Shown here: positions 23,883 through 37,444 of the stretch, piece after piece
Layout: the number at the start of each line of letters is the position of its first letter
Position numbering within the stretch: position 1 is the first letter of the stretch
Origin: CAVSJR01 sp963728285
Lineage (GTDB): Bacteria > Actinomycetota > UBA4738 > HRBIN12
Length of the DNA stretch: 64,000 nt
Direction of reading: 5' to 3'
Assembly (NCBI GenBank): GCA_963728285.1
Contig: CAVSJR010000005.1
Location: 62,001-126,000, forward strand
Translations under genes and position numbers: made by a program
The notes under the pieces: model-generated
Told to the model about the DNA's origin: nothing
Seen by the model: only the letters and a program-made list of their open reading frames with translations
The model's database searches: none

Positions 23883-23991
23883 GGCCGCTGCGCGTGGACG
23901 GGCGCGGCGGTACGAGAACCACCGGGAATATGCATCGGTTGTACAAGGTGCGGGGAATTTTCTGCGAGGTGCCTGAGGAGGCGAGCGCTCA

Positions 23992-27948
<3,957 letters not shown>

Positions 27949-27975
27949 GCGGGGCGCAAGAGCGCAGGGCGGTAC

Positions 27976-28001
27976 GAGGGCGGGGCTTCGGCCCCGCCCT
28001 C
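27976..28001 (+). terminator. Terminator of rpoBC
   Basis: A perfect 11-bp stem GAGGGCGGGGC / GCCCCGCCCTC closed by a TTCG tetraloop follows the rpoC stop by 28 bases. Only a short T-rich tail (TTCGCATC) follows, as is usual in high-GC genomes. Confidence 0.85.
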
Positions 28002-28150
28002 TTCGCATCGCCGGTCGTGAGCTCGGCGCACGGGCCGGATGCCGCCGGCGCTGGCCGGATGGCCCATTGACGCCGGGAGCGCCCTCGCGGAAGCTCTGGG
28101 CTCCAGTAGAAGGAGGTCCCCCCACGCGCACGCTCTTCCGACCCAGATCG

Positions 28151-29371
28151 ATGGTCCTGGCCGCGTCGCTCTCGATGCTGGTCGCGCTGCTGTCCCTCGC
28201 GGCGGTGGTTCCGTCGGCCTCGGCGGGTGATACCTCGACGTGTGCCTTCGACGCGGCCACCGGGCTTCTCGTCGTCCGGTTCACCGCGCCCGACGCCGCA
28301 CTTCAGATCAGTCGGCACGGCTCGGACATCCTGGTCGATCGCGAGTTCTGCGGGGCCACGGTCCTGAACACCGACACGATCCACGTCACGGGAGCCAACG
28401 ATTCCTTCGACGACGTCGAACTGATGCTGCAGGAAGGGCCGCTCGAACCCGGTCGCTCACCGGAGTCGGACGGCCATCCCGAGATCGAGCTCGAGCTCGC
28501 GCTGCACGGCACCGGTCGGTCCGACGCAGACGATGTGAGCATTGCCACCTCGGGAGCACGGGACGTTCTCACGCTCGGTGTGAGGGGCATGAACACGAAT
28601 GCGGATCGCGACGTCGACATCGCCTTCGGCGGCATCGACTCCCTGTACCTCGGGGCGGGCGAGGGAGCGGATGTGATCTCGGGTTCCGGAGGTCGTGGAA
28701 CCGGCCGGGCCTCGGTGCTGGACGACCTCGGGCTCACCGGGGGCCCGGGAGATGACGACATCACGGGGGGCCTCGGCACGTGCTGCTGGTTGGACGGCGC
28801 CGAGGGCGACGACCGGATCACGGCCCGCGCGGAGGGCTCGATGTTGCTCGGCAGCCTCGGCGACGACACGCTGCTCGGAAGCCCGGGGGAGGACTATCTG
28901 GAGGGCGGACCCGGGCGCGACGTGCTTCGCGCGGATGACGGTGACGATATCGTCGTCAACACGGAGACCTCGACGAAGGAAGCGGCGGAGGCCGATGTGC
29001 TCTCCGGAGGCGGCGGCTTCGATCGCCTCCAATATTGGCGCGCCGACGATCTCTCCCTCACCCTCGACGGGCTCGCGAACGACGGCGTTCCCGGCGAAGG
29101 GGACCGGGTCATGCCGGACTTCGAATGGATCTCGGCGGGCGGCGGCGATGACACGATCGTCGGCGCACCGGGCGCCCAGACGATCGACGGTGAGACCGGC
29201 CGCGACGACATCACGGGCGGGCCGGGGCGCGACATCCTGTACGGCGGCAAGGACGACGACGTCCTTCACGCCGTCGACGGGCGCAGGGACAGGCTCTGGG
29301 GAGGCCCCGGCCTGGACGACGGCCAGGACCGCGACGCCGTCGACGGCCTTCACGGCATCGAGATCGCGTAG
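28151..29371 (+). CDS. Secreted RTX-type calcium-binding repeat protein
   Basis: Secreted protein of about 406 residues. A signal peptide is clear (MVLAASLSMLVALLSLAAVV, cleavage after SASA). The C-terminal half has degenerate RTX nonapeptides, GGxGxDxUx: GGPGDDDITG, GSLGDDTLLGS, GSPGEDYLEGG, GGPGRDVLRA, GGPGRDILYGG and GGKDDDVLHA. These bind calcium in the known family and fold into a beta-roll. No enzymatic domain is recognised in the N-terminal half. The start is uncertain: a strong AGAAGGAGG lies at 28109-28116, but the first in-frame ATG is 28151; an ACG at 28124 is at the right distance. Secretion in a Gram-positive would be by Sec rather than type I. Confidence 0.75.
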   Translation: MVLAASLSMLVALLSLAAVVPSASAGDTSTCAFDAATGLLVVRFTAPDAALQISRHGSDILVDREFCGATVLNTDTIHVTGANDSFDDVELMLQEGPLEPGRSPESDGHPEIELELALHGTGRSDADDVSIATSGARDVLTLGVRGMNTNADRDVDIAFGGIDSLYLGAGEGADVISGSGGRGTGRASVLDDLGLTGGPGDDDITGGLGTCCWLDGAEGDDRITARAEGSMLLGSLGDDTLLGSPGEDYLEGGPGRDVLRADDGDDIVVNTETSTKEAAEADVLSGGGGFDRLQYWRADDLSLTLDGLANDGVPGEGDRVMPDFEWISAGGGDDTIVGAPGAQTIDGETGRDDITGGPGRDILYGGKDDDVLHAVDGRRDRLWGGPGLDDGQDRDAVDGLHGIEIA

Positions 29372-29458
29372 CGAATTCCCGAGCCGAGGGCGTCGGGCAC
29401 CGCACCGCCCGTCGATGCTAGGCTCCCCTCCGGCACGAGAACGTCTGTCTCTTCGGGT

Positions 29459-30366
29459 TTGGATTCGCGTTTGAACCACGATGCCCCCCTAGCGGACGAA
29501 CCGACGGTCATCTTTCTCCACGTCGCGCAGACGGGGGGGACGACCCTTCGCACGGTCCTGCAGCGTCACTTCCCCTCGTCGGAGGTGCTCGTCGTGCCGA
29601 GCGCCGACCGCGAGCCATCGCATCTGCGCCCCAGAGGGAGGCGACCCTCACGCACTTCGCGACCCTGCCGGAATCGACACGCGCCGGTGCCCGGCTCATC
29701 GAGGGCCACACGATCTTCGGCCTCCATGAGCTGGTTCCCCGGCCCTCGACCTACATCACGCTGCTGCGGGATCCGGTCTCGCTGGTCATGTCGAAGTTCG
29801 CCGCCGCCTCGCGCGGGGCGGGGGAGCGGGCCGACCGAGGGGTGACGTGGGGGGAGATGACGCTGGACGCCTACGTCCGCAGCGGGATCAGCCTGGAGAC
29901 CGACAACAGCCAGACGCGCGCGCTCTCCGGCGACACCTCCACCCCGTTCGGCGAGTGCTCCGACGCGATGTTGGAGCTCGCGAAGTCGAACATCCGCGAG
30001 CGCGTGTCGGTCGCGGGGCTGACGGAGCGGTTCGATGAGACGCTCGTCCTGCTGCGCCGAACCTTCGGCTGGTCGAAGCTGTGGTACGTGCGAGCCGACG
30101 GCGATCTTCACTGGCCCCGGGGCCAGGGGGCCTCGCCCGACACCCTGCGGTGGATCGAGCAGCAGAACCGGCTCGACATGGAGCTGTATGGATGGGCGTG
30201 CCGGCGGTTCGAGGAGGCGATCGCCTCCCCCTCCTCGGACGACGAGCTGCGATCGCTCCATCGCCAGAACTCCATCTACCGCCCGCTGGGCCATGCGACG
30301 AAGACGCTCCCCAGGCGGCTGCAGGATCGATGGAGGTTGCGGCGGAACGGTTCGGGCGGTTCCTGA
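29459..30366 (+). CDS. Sulfotransferase family protein (frameshifted)
   Basis: This is a PAPS-dependent sulfotransferase of the carbohydrate type, probably cytoplasmic or membrane-associated. The N-terminus reads TVIFLHVAQTGGTTLRTVLQ, the 5-prime-phosphosulfate loop of this family. The frame changes near 29620, then GHTIFGLHELV and YITLLRDPVSLVMSKFAAAS give the 3-prime-phosphate-binding arginine/serine motif. The C-terminal part (GLTERFDETLVLLRRTFGWS) is also typical. The start is TTG 29459 or TTG 29471. It could sulfate the capsule made by the locus at 1-15334, but this is inference from gene content alone. Confidence 0.75.
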
Positions 30367-30375
30367 TCAGGGGTG

Positions 30376-30390
30376 TTGCCCATAGGGCAA
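30376..30390. promoter_or_regulatory. Palindrome upstream of the sugar-transferase-like gene
   Basis: TTGCCCATAGGGCAA is a perfect palindrome with 6-bp arms and a 3-bp centre, 48 bases before GTG 30438. Its size and position fit an operator; no cognate regulator can be named. Confidence 0.4.
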
Positions 30391-30437
30391 ATGGCCTAAG
30401 CTGAACGGTCTAGAGTTCTGCTGGTGAGAGGCGCGCC

Positions 30438-31434
30438 GTGACGGCCATCGCCAGCCTGTGGGGAGGGCGGTTGTTCGTGGAGGAGCTCCGGTCGCAAAGC
30501 GTCGCCGAGGAGCCCCCCCTCGCCGACGCCGGAGCCTCGGTCGGCCCGCAGCAGGGCATCGGCGCCGTCGCGCCGCCCGCGCGATCCGAGGGCGCCGTGC
30601 TCCGCCGATACCGCCGCATCGGCCTGGCGTTGGCCGCCTCCGACGCCGTCGTGCATCTCCGTCGCCCTGTTCGCCTCCTCGCTCTGGGCGTTCGATGGGC
30701 GGCCCGATGCGGCGTGGTTCACGCTCGTGGGCCTCACCGCCCCCATCGTGTGGATCGCCGTCTTTCACGCCTTCGGCCTGTATGCGCCCCAGCATCTGTC
30801 GACGGCCGAGATGCTTCGAAGGATCATCGGGGCTGCCAGCGTCGGCGTGTTGCTTCTGGCGATGGAGGGCGTGTGGACGACCTCGCCCCTGTCTCCCGCG
30901 TGGATCGGCACGACCTGGCTCATCGCGGTGGTCCTGGAGCTCGCCGTGCGCCGCGCGTGGGCGTGGGGATTGGGCCGCATGCGGCGGGGCGGCAGCCTCT
31001 CGTTTCGCACCCTGATCGTCGGCGCCGACGCAGAGGCGATGCGCCTGGCGCGAGCCCTCGCCAGGCCGGGGTCGGGGTTCAGGCCGATCGGATTCGTGGT
31101 CGTCGATCGATCGCCGTCGGCGACGGAGTCGTTGCCGGTCGTCGGGCCGGTCGTGGGACCGGTCGTCGGATCCCTCGATCGGCTCGGCTCGTTGATCCAG
31201 GGGTTCGGCGCCGAGTGCCTGTTCGTGGCGTCGGCCGCCGTGGACGCCCAGGGCATGCGCAGGGTGACGCATGCAGCGCGCCGGGCGGGCGTCGAGCTGC
31301 GCGTGTCGGCGAACCTTCCTCAGATGCTGACGTCGCGGCTCACCGTGCAGCAGATGGGGCGCACGACGGCGCTGTCGTTGAGGCCGGCTCGATTCCCCGA
31401 CCGACGCCGTCGCCGACGGTCTCCCCTGCTCTGA
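30438..31434 (+). CDS. Truncated polyprenyl-phosphate sugar-transferase relative, CoA-binding-like domain only (frameshifted)
   Basis: The protein is the N-terminal half of an exopolysaccharide polyprenyl glycosylphosphotransferase. From GTG 30438 it has a cytoplasmic tail, two or more membrane segments (IVWIAVFHAFGLYAPQHLST region; frame change near 30650) and a Rossmann-type module FRTLIVGADAEAMRLARALA ending in TVQQMGRTTALSLRPARF. In complete enzymes this is followed by a membrane helix and the catalytic PF02397 domain. Here translation ends 14 residues later, and the convergent subtilase gene begins at once, so no room remains for the catalytic domain. It is either a remnant or a free-standing regulatory module. 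Confidence 0.65.
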
Positions 31435-31438
31435 GGAT

Positions 31439-34400
31439 CTACGGGATCGCGAGCACGCTGATGTGGTGGACCCGCCTCGCGGTGCCGAGCGTCAGGTCCG
31501 ACGTCATCTCCGCGACGAGGTCGTAGTCGCCGGCGCGGTGCCCGATCACCCGGTACGTCACCGTGAGGGCCCCGCCCGGGATCGGCTGGCCGGTCTCGAT
31601 CGTGTACTCGTCGCCCTCCTGGGGAACCGCTCCGAGGCTCACGCCGCTCGTGCCGTCGTAGTTCTCGGCGCCGACGGTGAGCCCGACGCTCGGATCACCA
31701 GCGCCGGTGAGGCGCCCGTACTCGAACGAGTTCGCCTCGACCCCTCCCGACGTCTGGATCCAGATCTGGAAGGACTGCAGGTCGTCGGTGCCGAACGTCG
31801 GGACGTCCGCCCATTCGGCGACGATCCAGGAGGCCCCGGATGCGTCGTCGGTGACCTCGGCGAGATACATGCTTCCGCCGCTCCCCGGATCGAGGTCGGT
31901 CCAGAACGGGGCGAGCACGTTGTTCGGCGGCGCCGGATTCGGCAGATCCTGCGGGACGAAGTCGACGTCGGTCGCGCCGCCTCCCCCGACCACCGCGTAG
32001 CCGTTGGAGGTGACGCCGATCTGGTCGTATCGCTGATGGCCGAAGAGGTAGGGGGTCACCTCGAAATTGGCGATCGACTCGTCGCTCATGTCGGGGATCG
32101 GCTCCGCGCCGAGATCTCCGAGCGAGACGTAGCCGAGGCCCGTCCCGCCCGGCGTGATCGCCTGGATCGGAGGCGGGACCGCGCCCGAGAGCCGACCCGA
32201 GGCCGTGAAGCCGTTGCCGGTCGCCGCGCCGGGGTCGGACACGTCGGTGATCTCGAGGTCGCGCGCATCCGGGCCCTCGACGTCGAGCGTCGGCCCTCGC
32301 CGCCGCCCCCGACAGGTTCTTAACGGAGGCGGTGCAGGTCGCCCCGCCTCCGACCTGGACGTTGCGGCGGTTGCAGCGGTGGTGCAGCCGCACGTCGCCC
32401 TGCCCCTGCGCGAACGCGACGGGCAGCACGGCGTCGGGATGGCCGCCCTCGGGGTGGATCGTGATCCGGCCGAAGTACTGGCCGCGGGCGAGACGGCTCC
32501 CGCCGTCGATCGTGATCCGGAGCTCCTGCTCTCGCCGGCCGCCAGCGAGAAGGCCGACGGCTGGACCCGGATCTCGCCGCCCGTCGCGCTCGTCGTCACC
32601 TCGAAGGACAGCGTCTGCCCGCTCACGTTGGTCGCCGTCCTCGTGGTCGTGACCGAGCCGGGCATGACGGGCGCGTTGATGCTCGGAAGGTTCAGGTCGA
32701 TCCGCGAGAGCGGATCGGGGCCGGAGGCCGCGTACGCCTCAGCCGACACGTCGAACGTCAGCGCCGCGTCGACGGCCCGGTCGGCGCGGATGGAGCCGGC
32801 TCCCATGTCGAACGGGTCGGCCGGCGTTCTGCCGTCCTCCTTCAGCACATCCTGGACGGCCGAGGTCATGAGCGCGGACTTGATCTGCCCCGGCGTCCAA
32901 TCGGGGTGGGCCGCCTTCACGAGCGCCGACACGCCGGCCGAGTGCGGGCTCGACATCGACGTCCCGGCGATCGCCTGGAAGTTCTCGCCGGGAACACTGC
33001 TGTCGGTCGTGGACGCCGGCTGAGGCGAGTTCCCGGCCACGATCTGAATCCCGGGCGCAGTGACGTCCGGCTTGATGAAATCCGCCAGCGGGCCGCGAGA
33101 GGAGAAGGTCGTCATCACATCGGGTCGGATCGCCGTCGGCTGGCCGGTCCTCCAGTGCGCCGTGACGTCGCCACCCTGCATAAAGGCGAGGAACCGGTTG
33201 GCGTTCTTGGGTCCCTCGATGTGGACCGTCGGAACCCAGTGGTTGTCGGTGAAGAGATCCTCGTTCGTGGAGTTGTAGAGGATCATGCCGGCCCCGTTCG
33301 CGTTGGCGACGTTGTGACCCTTGAAGACCCGGCCCGACGCTCCTCCTCGCCGGCATGCGACGACCAGGCCGTCGGCCGCGCCATCGCGTATCACGCTGCT
33401 GCAGGTGGGATCGTTGTAGCCGGGGAGGTCCTCGGCCAACGCGACTCGAGTTGACCTGACACCGTGGGTGACCGTGGCTCCCCGAAGCGTCAGCGTGTCG
33501 CCGTCGCCGTCGGAGAGGAACAGCGTCGTCATGAACCAGCGCGGCGAGGTGGACGCCCCCACCGTGGTCACCCACGGGCCTCCGTGCTCGACGGTCTGCG
33601 CGCCCGGCCCGGAGTTGCCCGCCGACGCGTTGACGCTGATGCCGGCCGCATAGGCATCGAGGAAGGCGACCTCCACGGGATCGGTGTAGGCGTCGCCGCC
33701 GCCGATGGAGAAATTGATCACATCGATGCCGTCGCGGATGGCTCGCTGCACCGCCCGGATGGAATCGGAGTTGAAGCACCCCAGGGTGAGGCACACGCGG
33801 TAGCCGATGACGTGTGCGCCCGGGGCGACGCCGCTGATCGGCCCGCGCTCGATCCCGAAGATCGGCGCGGAGTCGACGGGGCTCCCGGCGGCCGTCGTGC
33901 TGGTGTGGGTGCCGTGTCCATCGGCGTCGCGCGCCGAGCACTCGAGCGTGCGGTTGTCGCAGAACTCACCGGGCAGCGCGCCGACGAACCGCATGTACGT
34001 CCGCAACATCGCGTGCGCGCCGATCAGCTTGTCGTTGCACTCGAACGTCGGCCCGAGCAGCCGGCTTCCGTCTCCGAACTCGCATTGGTAGTCCCCCGGG
34101 GCCGGGTCGATGCCGGGGTCCCGGAAGCCGGGGTTCTCCGGCCACACGCCGGTGTCCAGCACGCCGACGATGACGTTCTCGCCCGCCACGCTCTGGCCGC
34201 CCAGACTCCTCCACACGTCCGGGGCGCCGAGGAATTGCGGCGTCACGCTCGTCTGTGGCTGTTCGAGGTGATCGCGTTGCACGGCGACGACGCCGGGGAC
34301 ACGCAGCAGGCGCCCGATTCGATCGGATCGCACCCGCAACGCGACGCCGCCGTACGCCAGCCGGTACCGGCCGTAGACGTCGGCGCCGGGGATCGCCGAG

Positions 34401-34784
34401 CGGATCGCGGCGACCGCGTCGCGCTCTCGCCGGACCACGTAGTCGGAGTAGCGTGCGACGGCCGCGGCATTGTCGCGCAGCGACCGTCCCGTGGTGAGGG
34501 GGCTGGTCGCGGCGAGGCCGGCAACGCCGCCCCGATACGACGCGACCGAGTCGTAGTCGAGCTTCACCATCACCTTGACCGGCTTCGAGCCGCGGATCCG
34601 AAGCAGCGAGCGATCGGTTCGCGCGAGCCGCGTGGACGCCGCCTTCGAGACGGTCTGCGTGGCACCCAGTCTGGCGAACGGATGCGACGCTGAGGTCCGA
34701 ACGAGCCGCGGCGGGAGGCGCGAGGATCGTTGCGAACACGAGGGCAACGGCGGCGACGGTGGACACGACGACGGGACGCTTCAT
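31439..34784 (-). CDS. Secreted subtilisin-like serine protease (S8, PA-domain type; frameshifted)
   Basis: Secreted protease of about 1,115 residues. ATG 34784 has GGAGG upstream, and the signal peptide is VVVSTVAAVALVFATILAPP. After a frame change near 34680 an inhibitor-I9-type propeptide ends before the catalytic domain. The triad is visible: Asp in VIVGVLDTGVWPENPGFRD, His in DADGHGTHTSTTAAG, Ser in IAGTSMSSPHSAGVSAL; the oxyanion Asn is in SVNASAGNSGPGAQ. A PA-like insert lies between His and Ser, as in cucumisin-type subtilases. Compensating frame breaks occur near 32560, 32430 and 32300. The C-terminal 250 residues contain QIGVTSNGYAVVGGGG and NVLAPFWTDLDPGSGGSMYL, a nidogen-like pattern. 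Its substrate is unknown. Confidence 0.88.
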
Positions 34785-34919
34785 CCGCGGGACCTCCCCT
34801 TCTCTCCGCGAAAACGTTGGCCGTTGTGTAACACACATCGCCCACCCCGCGTAAGTCGGGTGAACGACCGCAGACCCCGTACGAGGCGCTCGGCCCGCGG
34901 ACGTCGTGTCAGCCCCTCG

Positions 34920-35572
34920 ATGGACGATGGCGACGTGGATGCCCTTCCGCCGGTGCAGGGGACGCTCACCTACTCGTTGCTGAGGGCCGCGGCTGCGCAC
35001 CGGACGGCAATCACGAGGGCGTTCACGAGTGGGATCCCACGGCCACGCAGTATCTGGTCCTCGTCTCACCGGACGAGTGGCCGAATCTGTCAGCCGCGGA
35101 TCTCGCTCGACGGTGGCTCGTTCGCCGTCAGTCGATGACGGTGGTCGTGTCGACGCTGGAGCGGGGCGGCCTCGTCGAGCGCGTTCCGGCCGCCGGCGAT
35201 CGCAGGGTCTTTGTGACGCGTCTCACAGAGAGCGGCCGGACGATCCTCGGATATGCGCATCGCGCCGCCAGAGACGTTCCGTTGGCGCTGGAACGGGCCT
35301 TCCCCGACGATGAACGTGATGGCCTCCGGAGGTTGCTGGAACGGTGCGAGCGGGCGTCCCGGGGCACGTGGGACGCAGGGCCCAGTGGTGGGCCTGACAG
35401 CGGATGGTGCCCGGGCTCGGTCCCGGAGGTCCGACAACATCCTGACGTTAACGGCGACAGGATGTTGACGTTCGGGCGCAAGGTGGCATGCCTCCGGCGT
35501 CAGCGCCGGGTCAGGTCGAGGAGCGCGGCGTGGACGTCCGGGGGTCCCGCGAGGATGTCCCCGCCCAGGTAG
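34920..35572 (+). CDS. MarR-family transcriptional regulator (frameshifted)
   Basis: This is a winged-helix regulator. ATG 34920 begins a helix-rich N-terminus (TLTYSLLRAAAAHRTAITRA). After a frame change near 35035 come DLARRWLVRRQSMTVVVSTL and ERGGLVERVPAAGDRRVFVT, the recognition helix and the wing with the conserved D-x-R. The natural end is uncertain: the frame stays open into the convergent phosphatase gene, while MarR proteins are usually about 150 residues (to about 35400). Target genes are not evident; the divergent subtilase gene at 34784 is the nearest candidate. Confidence 0.7.
35435..35467. repeat. 10-bp inverted repeat between convergent genes
   Basis: CAACATCCTG (35435-35444) is the exact reverse complement of CAGGATGTTG (35458-35467), with a 13-base loop. 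It lies between the MarR regulator and the convergent phosphatase and could end transcription from either side, although no T-tract is present. Confidence 0.5.
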
Positions 35573-36282
35573 CCGTCGGCGCCCTCCCAGTCCGTCACGA
35601 CGCCGCCCGCCTCCTCGATCAGCAGCGCGCCCGCCGCGACGTCCCAGGGCGACAGCCCGAGCTCGAAGAAGCCGTCGAACACGCCGGCCGCGACCCAGGC
35701 CAGGTCGAGCGCGGCGGCCCCCGGCCGTCGCAGGTCCTCGAACCGCTCGAGCGCTCCCTCCATCACGCGGAGATAGCGGGGCAGCGCGTCCTTGTGGCGG
35801 AAGGGGAACCCGGTCCCCACGACCGCCTGCGCCCGCTGGCGGGTCGAGACGCTCAGCCGAACCGGGGAGGCGTCGACGTCGCGGATGCCGAACGCCCCCC
35901 GCCCTCGGGCCGCGGACCATCGCCCGCCGAGGAACGGGGCTTCAACTGCGCCGGCCACGGGCCGGCCCTCCTCCACGAGCGCCACCGAGACGCCGACGAC
36001 GGGGAACCCATGGACGAAGTTCGTGGTCCCATCGAGCGGGTCGACCACCCACGACCGCCCCGCTCCGAGCGCCGCCCCGCCCTCCTCCTCCCCGAGCACG
36101 GGGATGTCGGGCGTTGCCTCCCGCAACAGCGCCGTGATGGCCCGCTCGCTCGCGAGATCGACCGCGGTGACGTAGTCGCCCGCCCCCTTCGCCGTGGCCG
36201 CGCGCTCGGTCCGATCGCGGACCACCTCGCAGCCGCGAGACGCGGCGTGCTCGGCGACGGCCCGCAGCTCATCGAGGTCCAT
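35500..36282 (-). CDS. Inositol-monophosphatase-family phosphatase
   Basis: Intact 260-residue Mg-dependent phosphatase. Motif 1 is WVVDPLDGTTNFVHGFPVVG with the metal-binding D-P-L-D-G-T, preceded by VLGEEEGG (metal-binding Glu). The C-terminal motif is LGLSPWDVAAGALLIEEAGG. Members hydrolyse inositol monophosphate, histidinol phosphate or related sugar phosphates, and sequence alone does not decide among them. ATG 36282 lies 18 bases after the CAP-domain gene on the same strand, so the two are probably cotranscribed. No Shine-Dalgarno sequence is obvious. Confidence 0.88.
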   Translation of the reverse strand: MDLDELRAVAEHAASRGCEVVRDRTERAATAKGAGDYVTAVDLASERAITALLREATPDIPVLGEEEGGAALGAGRSWVVDPLDGTTNFVHGFPVVGVSVALVEEGRPVAGAVEAPFLGGRWSAARGRGAFGIRDVDASPVRLSVSTRQRAQAVVGTGFPFRHKDALPRYLRVMEGALERFEDLRRPGAAALDLAWVAAGVFDGFFELGLSPWDVAAGALLIEEAGGVVTDWEGADGYLGGDILAGPPDVHAALLDLTRR

Positions 36283-36300
36283 GCTGGCCCGGCCGCCGGC

Positions 36301-36806
36301 TCAGTCGCTGAAGAAGACCTCGGTCACCCAGAACGTGGCCCCGTGGCAGACTCGCCGTTTCGGCTGTGACGTCGCGATCCCGAGGCCCACGCGACGGAAC
36401 CGCGCCCGGATGATGTTCCTCCTGGCGTCCGCCGCCTCCATGAGCTTCTCGTGCGCCTGCCGGATCGACCGGCCGCAGGAGACGTTCTCCCCCCACTCGT
36501 CGTAGCGGTAGTTGATGCCCGAAGGAGAAACCTCTCCGGCTCGAGCCATCCGTTCGCTGTGGCGCCCGGCCAGGCGGGACGCCCGAGTGGCGAGTCGCAC
36601 CGGGCGGACGCCACGGTGCTCGCGAACCTCGTTGATCAGGGTGAGCAGCCGCTCGCGGGGCTTGACGGCCGCGCCGGCCGGCTGGGGGAGGCGTAGCCGA
36701 CGACGACGCCGACGAGGAGGCCGGAGAGGACGAAAGCGCAGGTCAGAGCGGTCGTACCTCGAACCAGCCGGCCCGCGGCCGGGCGACGGGGAGTCTCAGT
36801 CACCAT
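36301..36806 (-). CDS. Secreted or anchored CAP (SCP/PR-1) domain protein (frameshifted)
   Basis: Small protein of about 168 residues. ATG 36806 has AAGGAGAG upstream. Residues 20-45 are a hydrophobic signal or anchor segment (TCAFVLSGLLVGVVVGYASP). After a frame change near 36680 the CAP domain begins LLTLINEVREHRGVRPVRLA, then RHSERMARAGEVSP, WGENVSCGRSI and the C-terminal FRRVGLGIATSQPKRRVCHG. The Glu of GEN is kept, while the classical first His lies in RHSERM. Two cysteines could form a disulfide. CAP proteins bind lipids or act on walls in other organisms; the role here is unknown. Confidence 0.75.
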
Positions 36807-36865
36807 GCCTCTCCTTCCCCTTCGGCAGGCGCTGCGGCAAACCCCATTCTACGTGGGCCTCCACG

Positions 36866-36895
36866 TTGACATGCCTCTGTCGTGCCTAGTAGCTT
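36866..36895 (+). promoter_or_regulatory. Promoter of the str operon (rpsL)
   Basis: TTGACA (36866-36871), an 18-base spacer and TAGCTT (36890-36895). The resulting leader before rpsL would be about 170 bases, long enough for regulation; it contains palindromic stretches such as CTGGGCCCAG and TCCCTAAGGGA. Confidence 0.7.
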
Positions 36896-37071
36896 TACTA
36901 GTTGCGCCTGGGCCCAGCGGGTGGGTCCGGCTTTCGGTTGGTTTCCTGGGGGGATCCCTAAGGGACGCGCTGTGCTACGAAGCGTTCCTGGGGCCGGCAT
37001 CGCGCTCACGCGTGTCCGGCTTTTCGGTGGAGGCCCATGCGACATTCGGAACTGAGAACTGCGAGCGAGCT

Positions 37072-37443
37072 ATGCCCACGATTCAGCAACTGGTCAGGAA
37101 CGGCCGCGAGCGGCCGCGGAGGAAGACGAAGAGCCCGGCTCTTCGCGACTCCCCGCAGCGCCGCGGCGTCTGCACGCGCGTCTACACCGCGACGCCGAAG
37201 AAGCCGAACTCCGCGCTTCGCAAGGTCGCGCGCGTCCGCCTGACCACCGGAGTCGAGGTCACCGCCTACATCCCCGGGGTCGGACACAACCTGCAGGAGC
37301 ACTCGATCGTCCTGGTCCGGGGCGGGCGCGTGAAGGACATGCCGGGCGTGCGCTACAAGGTCGTCCGGGCGGCGCTCGACACCGCCGGCGTCAGGGACCG
37401 CAAGAAGGCGCGGTCCAAGTACGGGACCAAGAAGGGCTCCTGA
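37072..37443 (+). CDS. rpsL: 30S ribosomal protein S12
   Basis: Intact 123-residue S12, which helps decode at the A site. It reads PTIQQLVRNGRERPRRKTKS, TPKKPNSALRKVARVRL and GRVKDMPGVRYKVVRAALD. The lysines equivalent to K43 and K88 of E. coli are present, so no classical streptomycin-resistance change is seen. The ATG at 37072 lacks a clear Shine-Dalgarno sequence, whereas GGTGGAGG stands before another ATG at 37037 whose frame overlaps the rpsL start (see findings). It is first in the order rpsL-rpsG-fusA-tuf. Confidence 0.97.
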   Translation: MPTIQQLVRNGRERPRRKTKSPALRDSPQRRGVCTRVYTATPKKPNSALRKVARVRLTTGVEVTAYIPGVGHNLQEHSIVLVRGGRVKDMPGVRYKVVRAALDTAGVRDRKKARSKYGTKKGS

Positions 37444-37444
37444 C

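Noticed and set aside
37200..37345. Streptomycin resistance in S12
   Set aside because: The lysines equivalent to K43 (TPKKPNSALRK) and K88 (GRVKDMPG) are unchanged.
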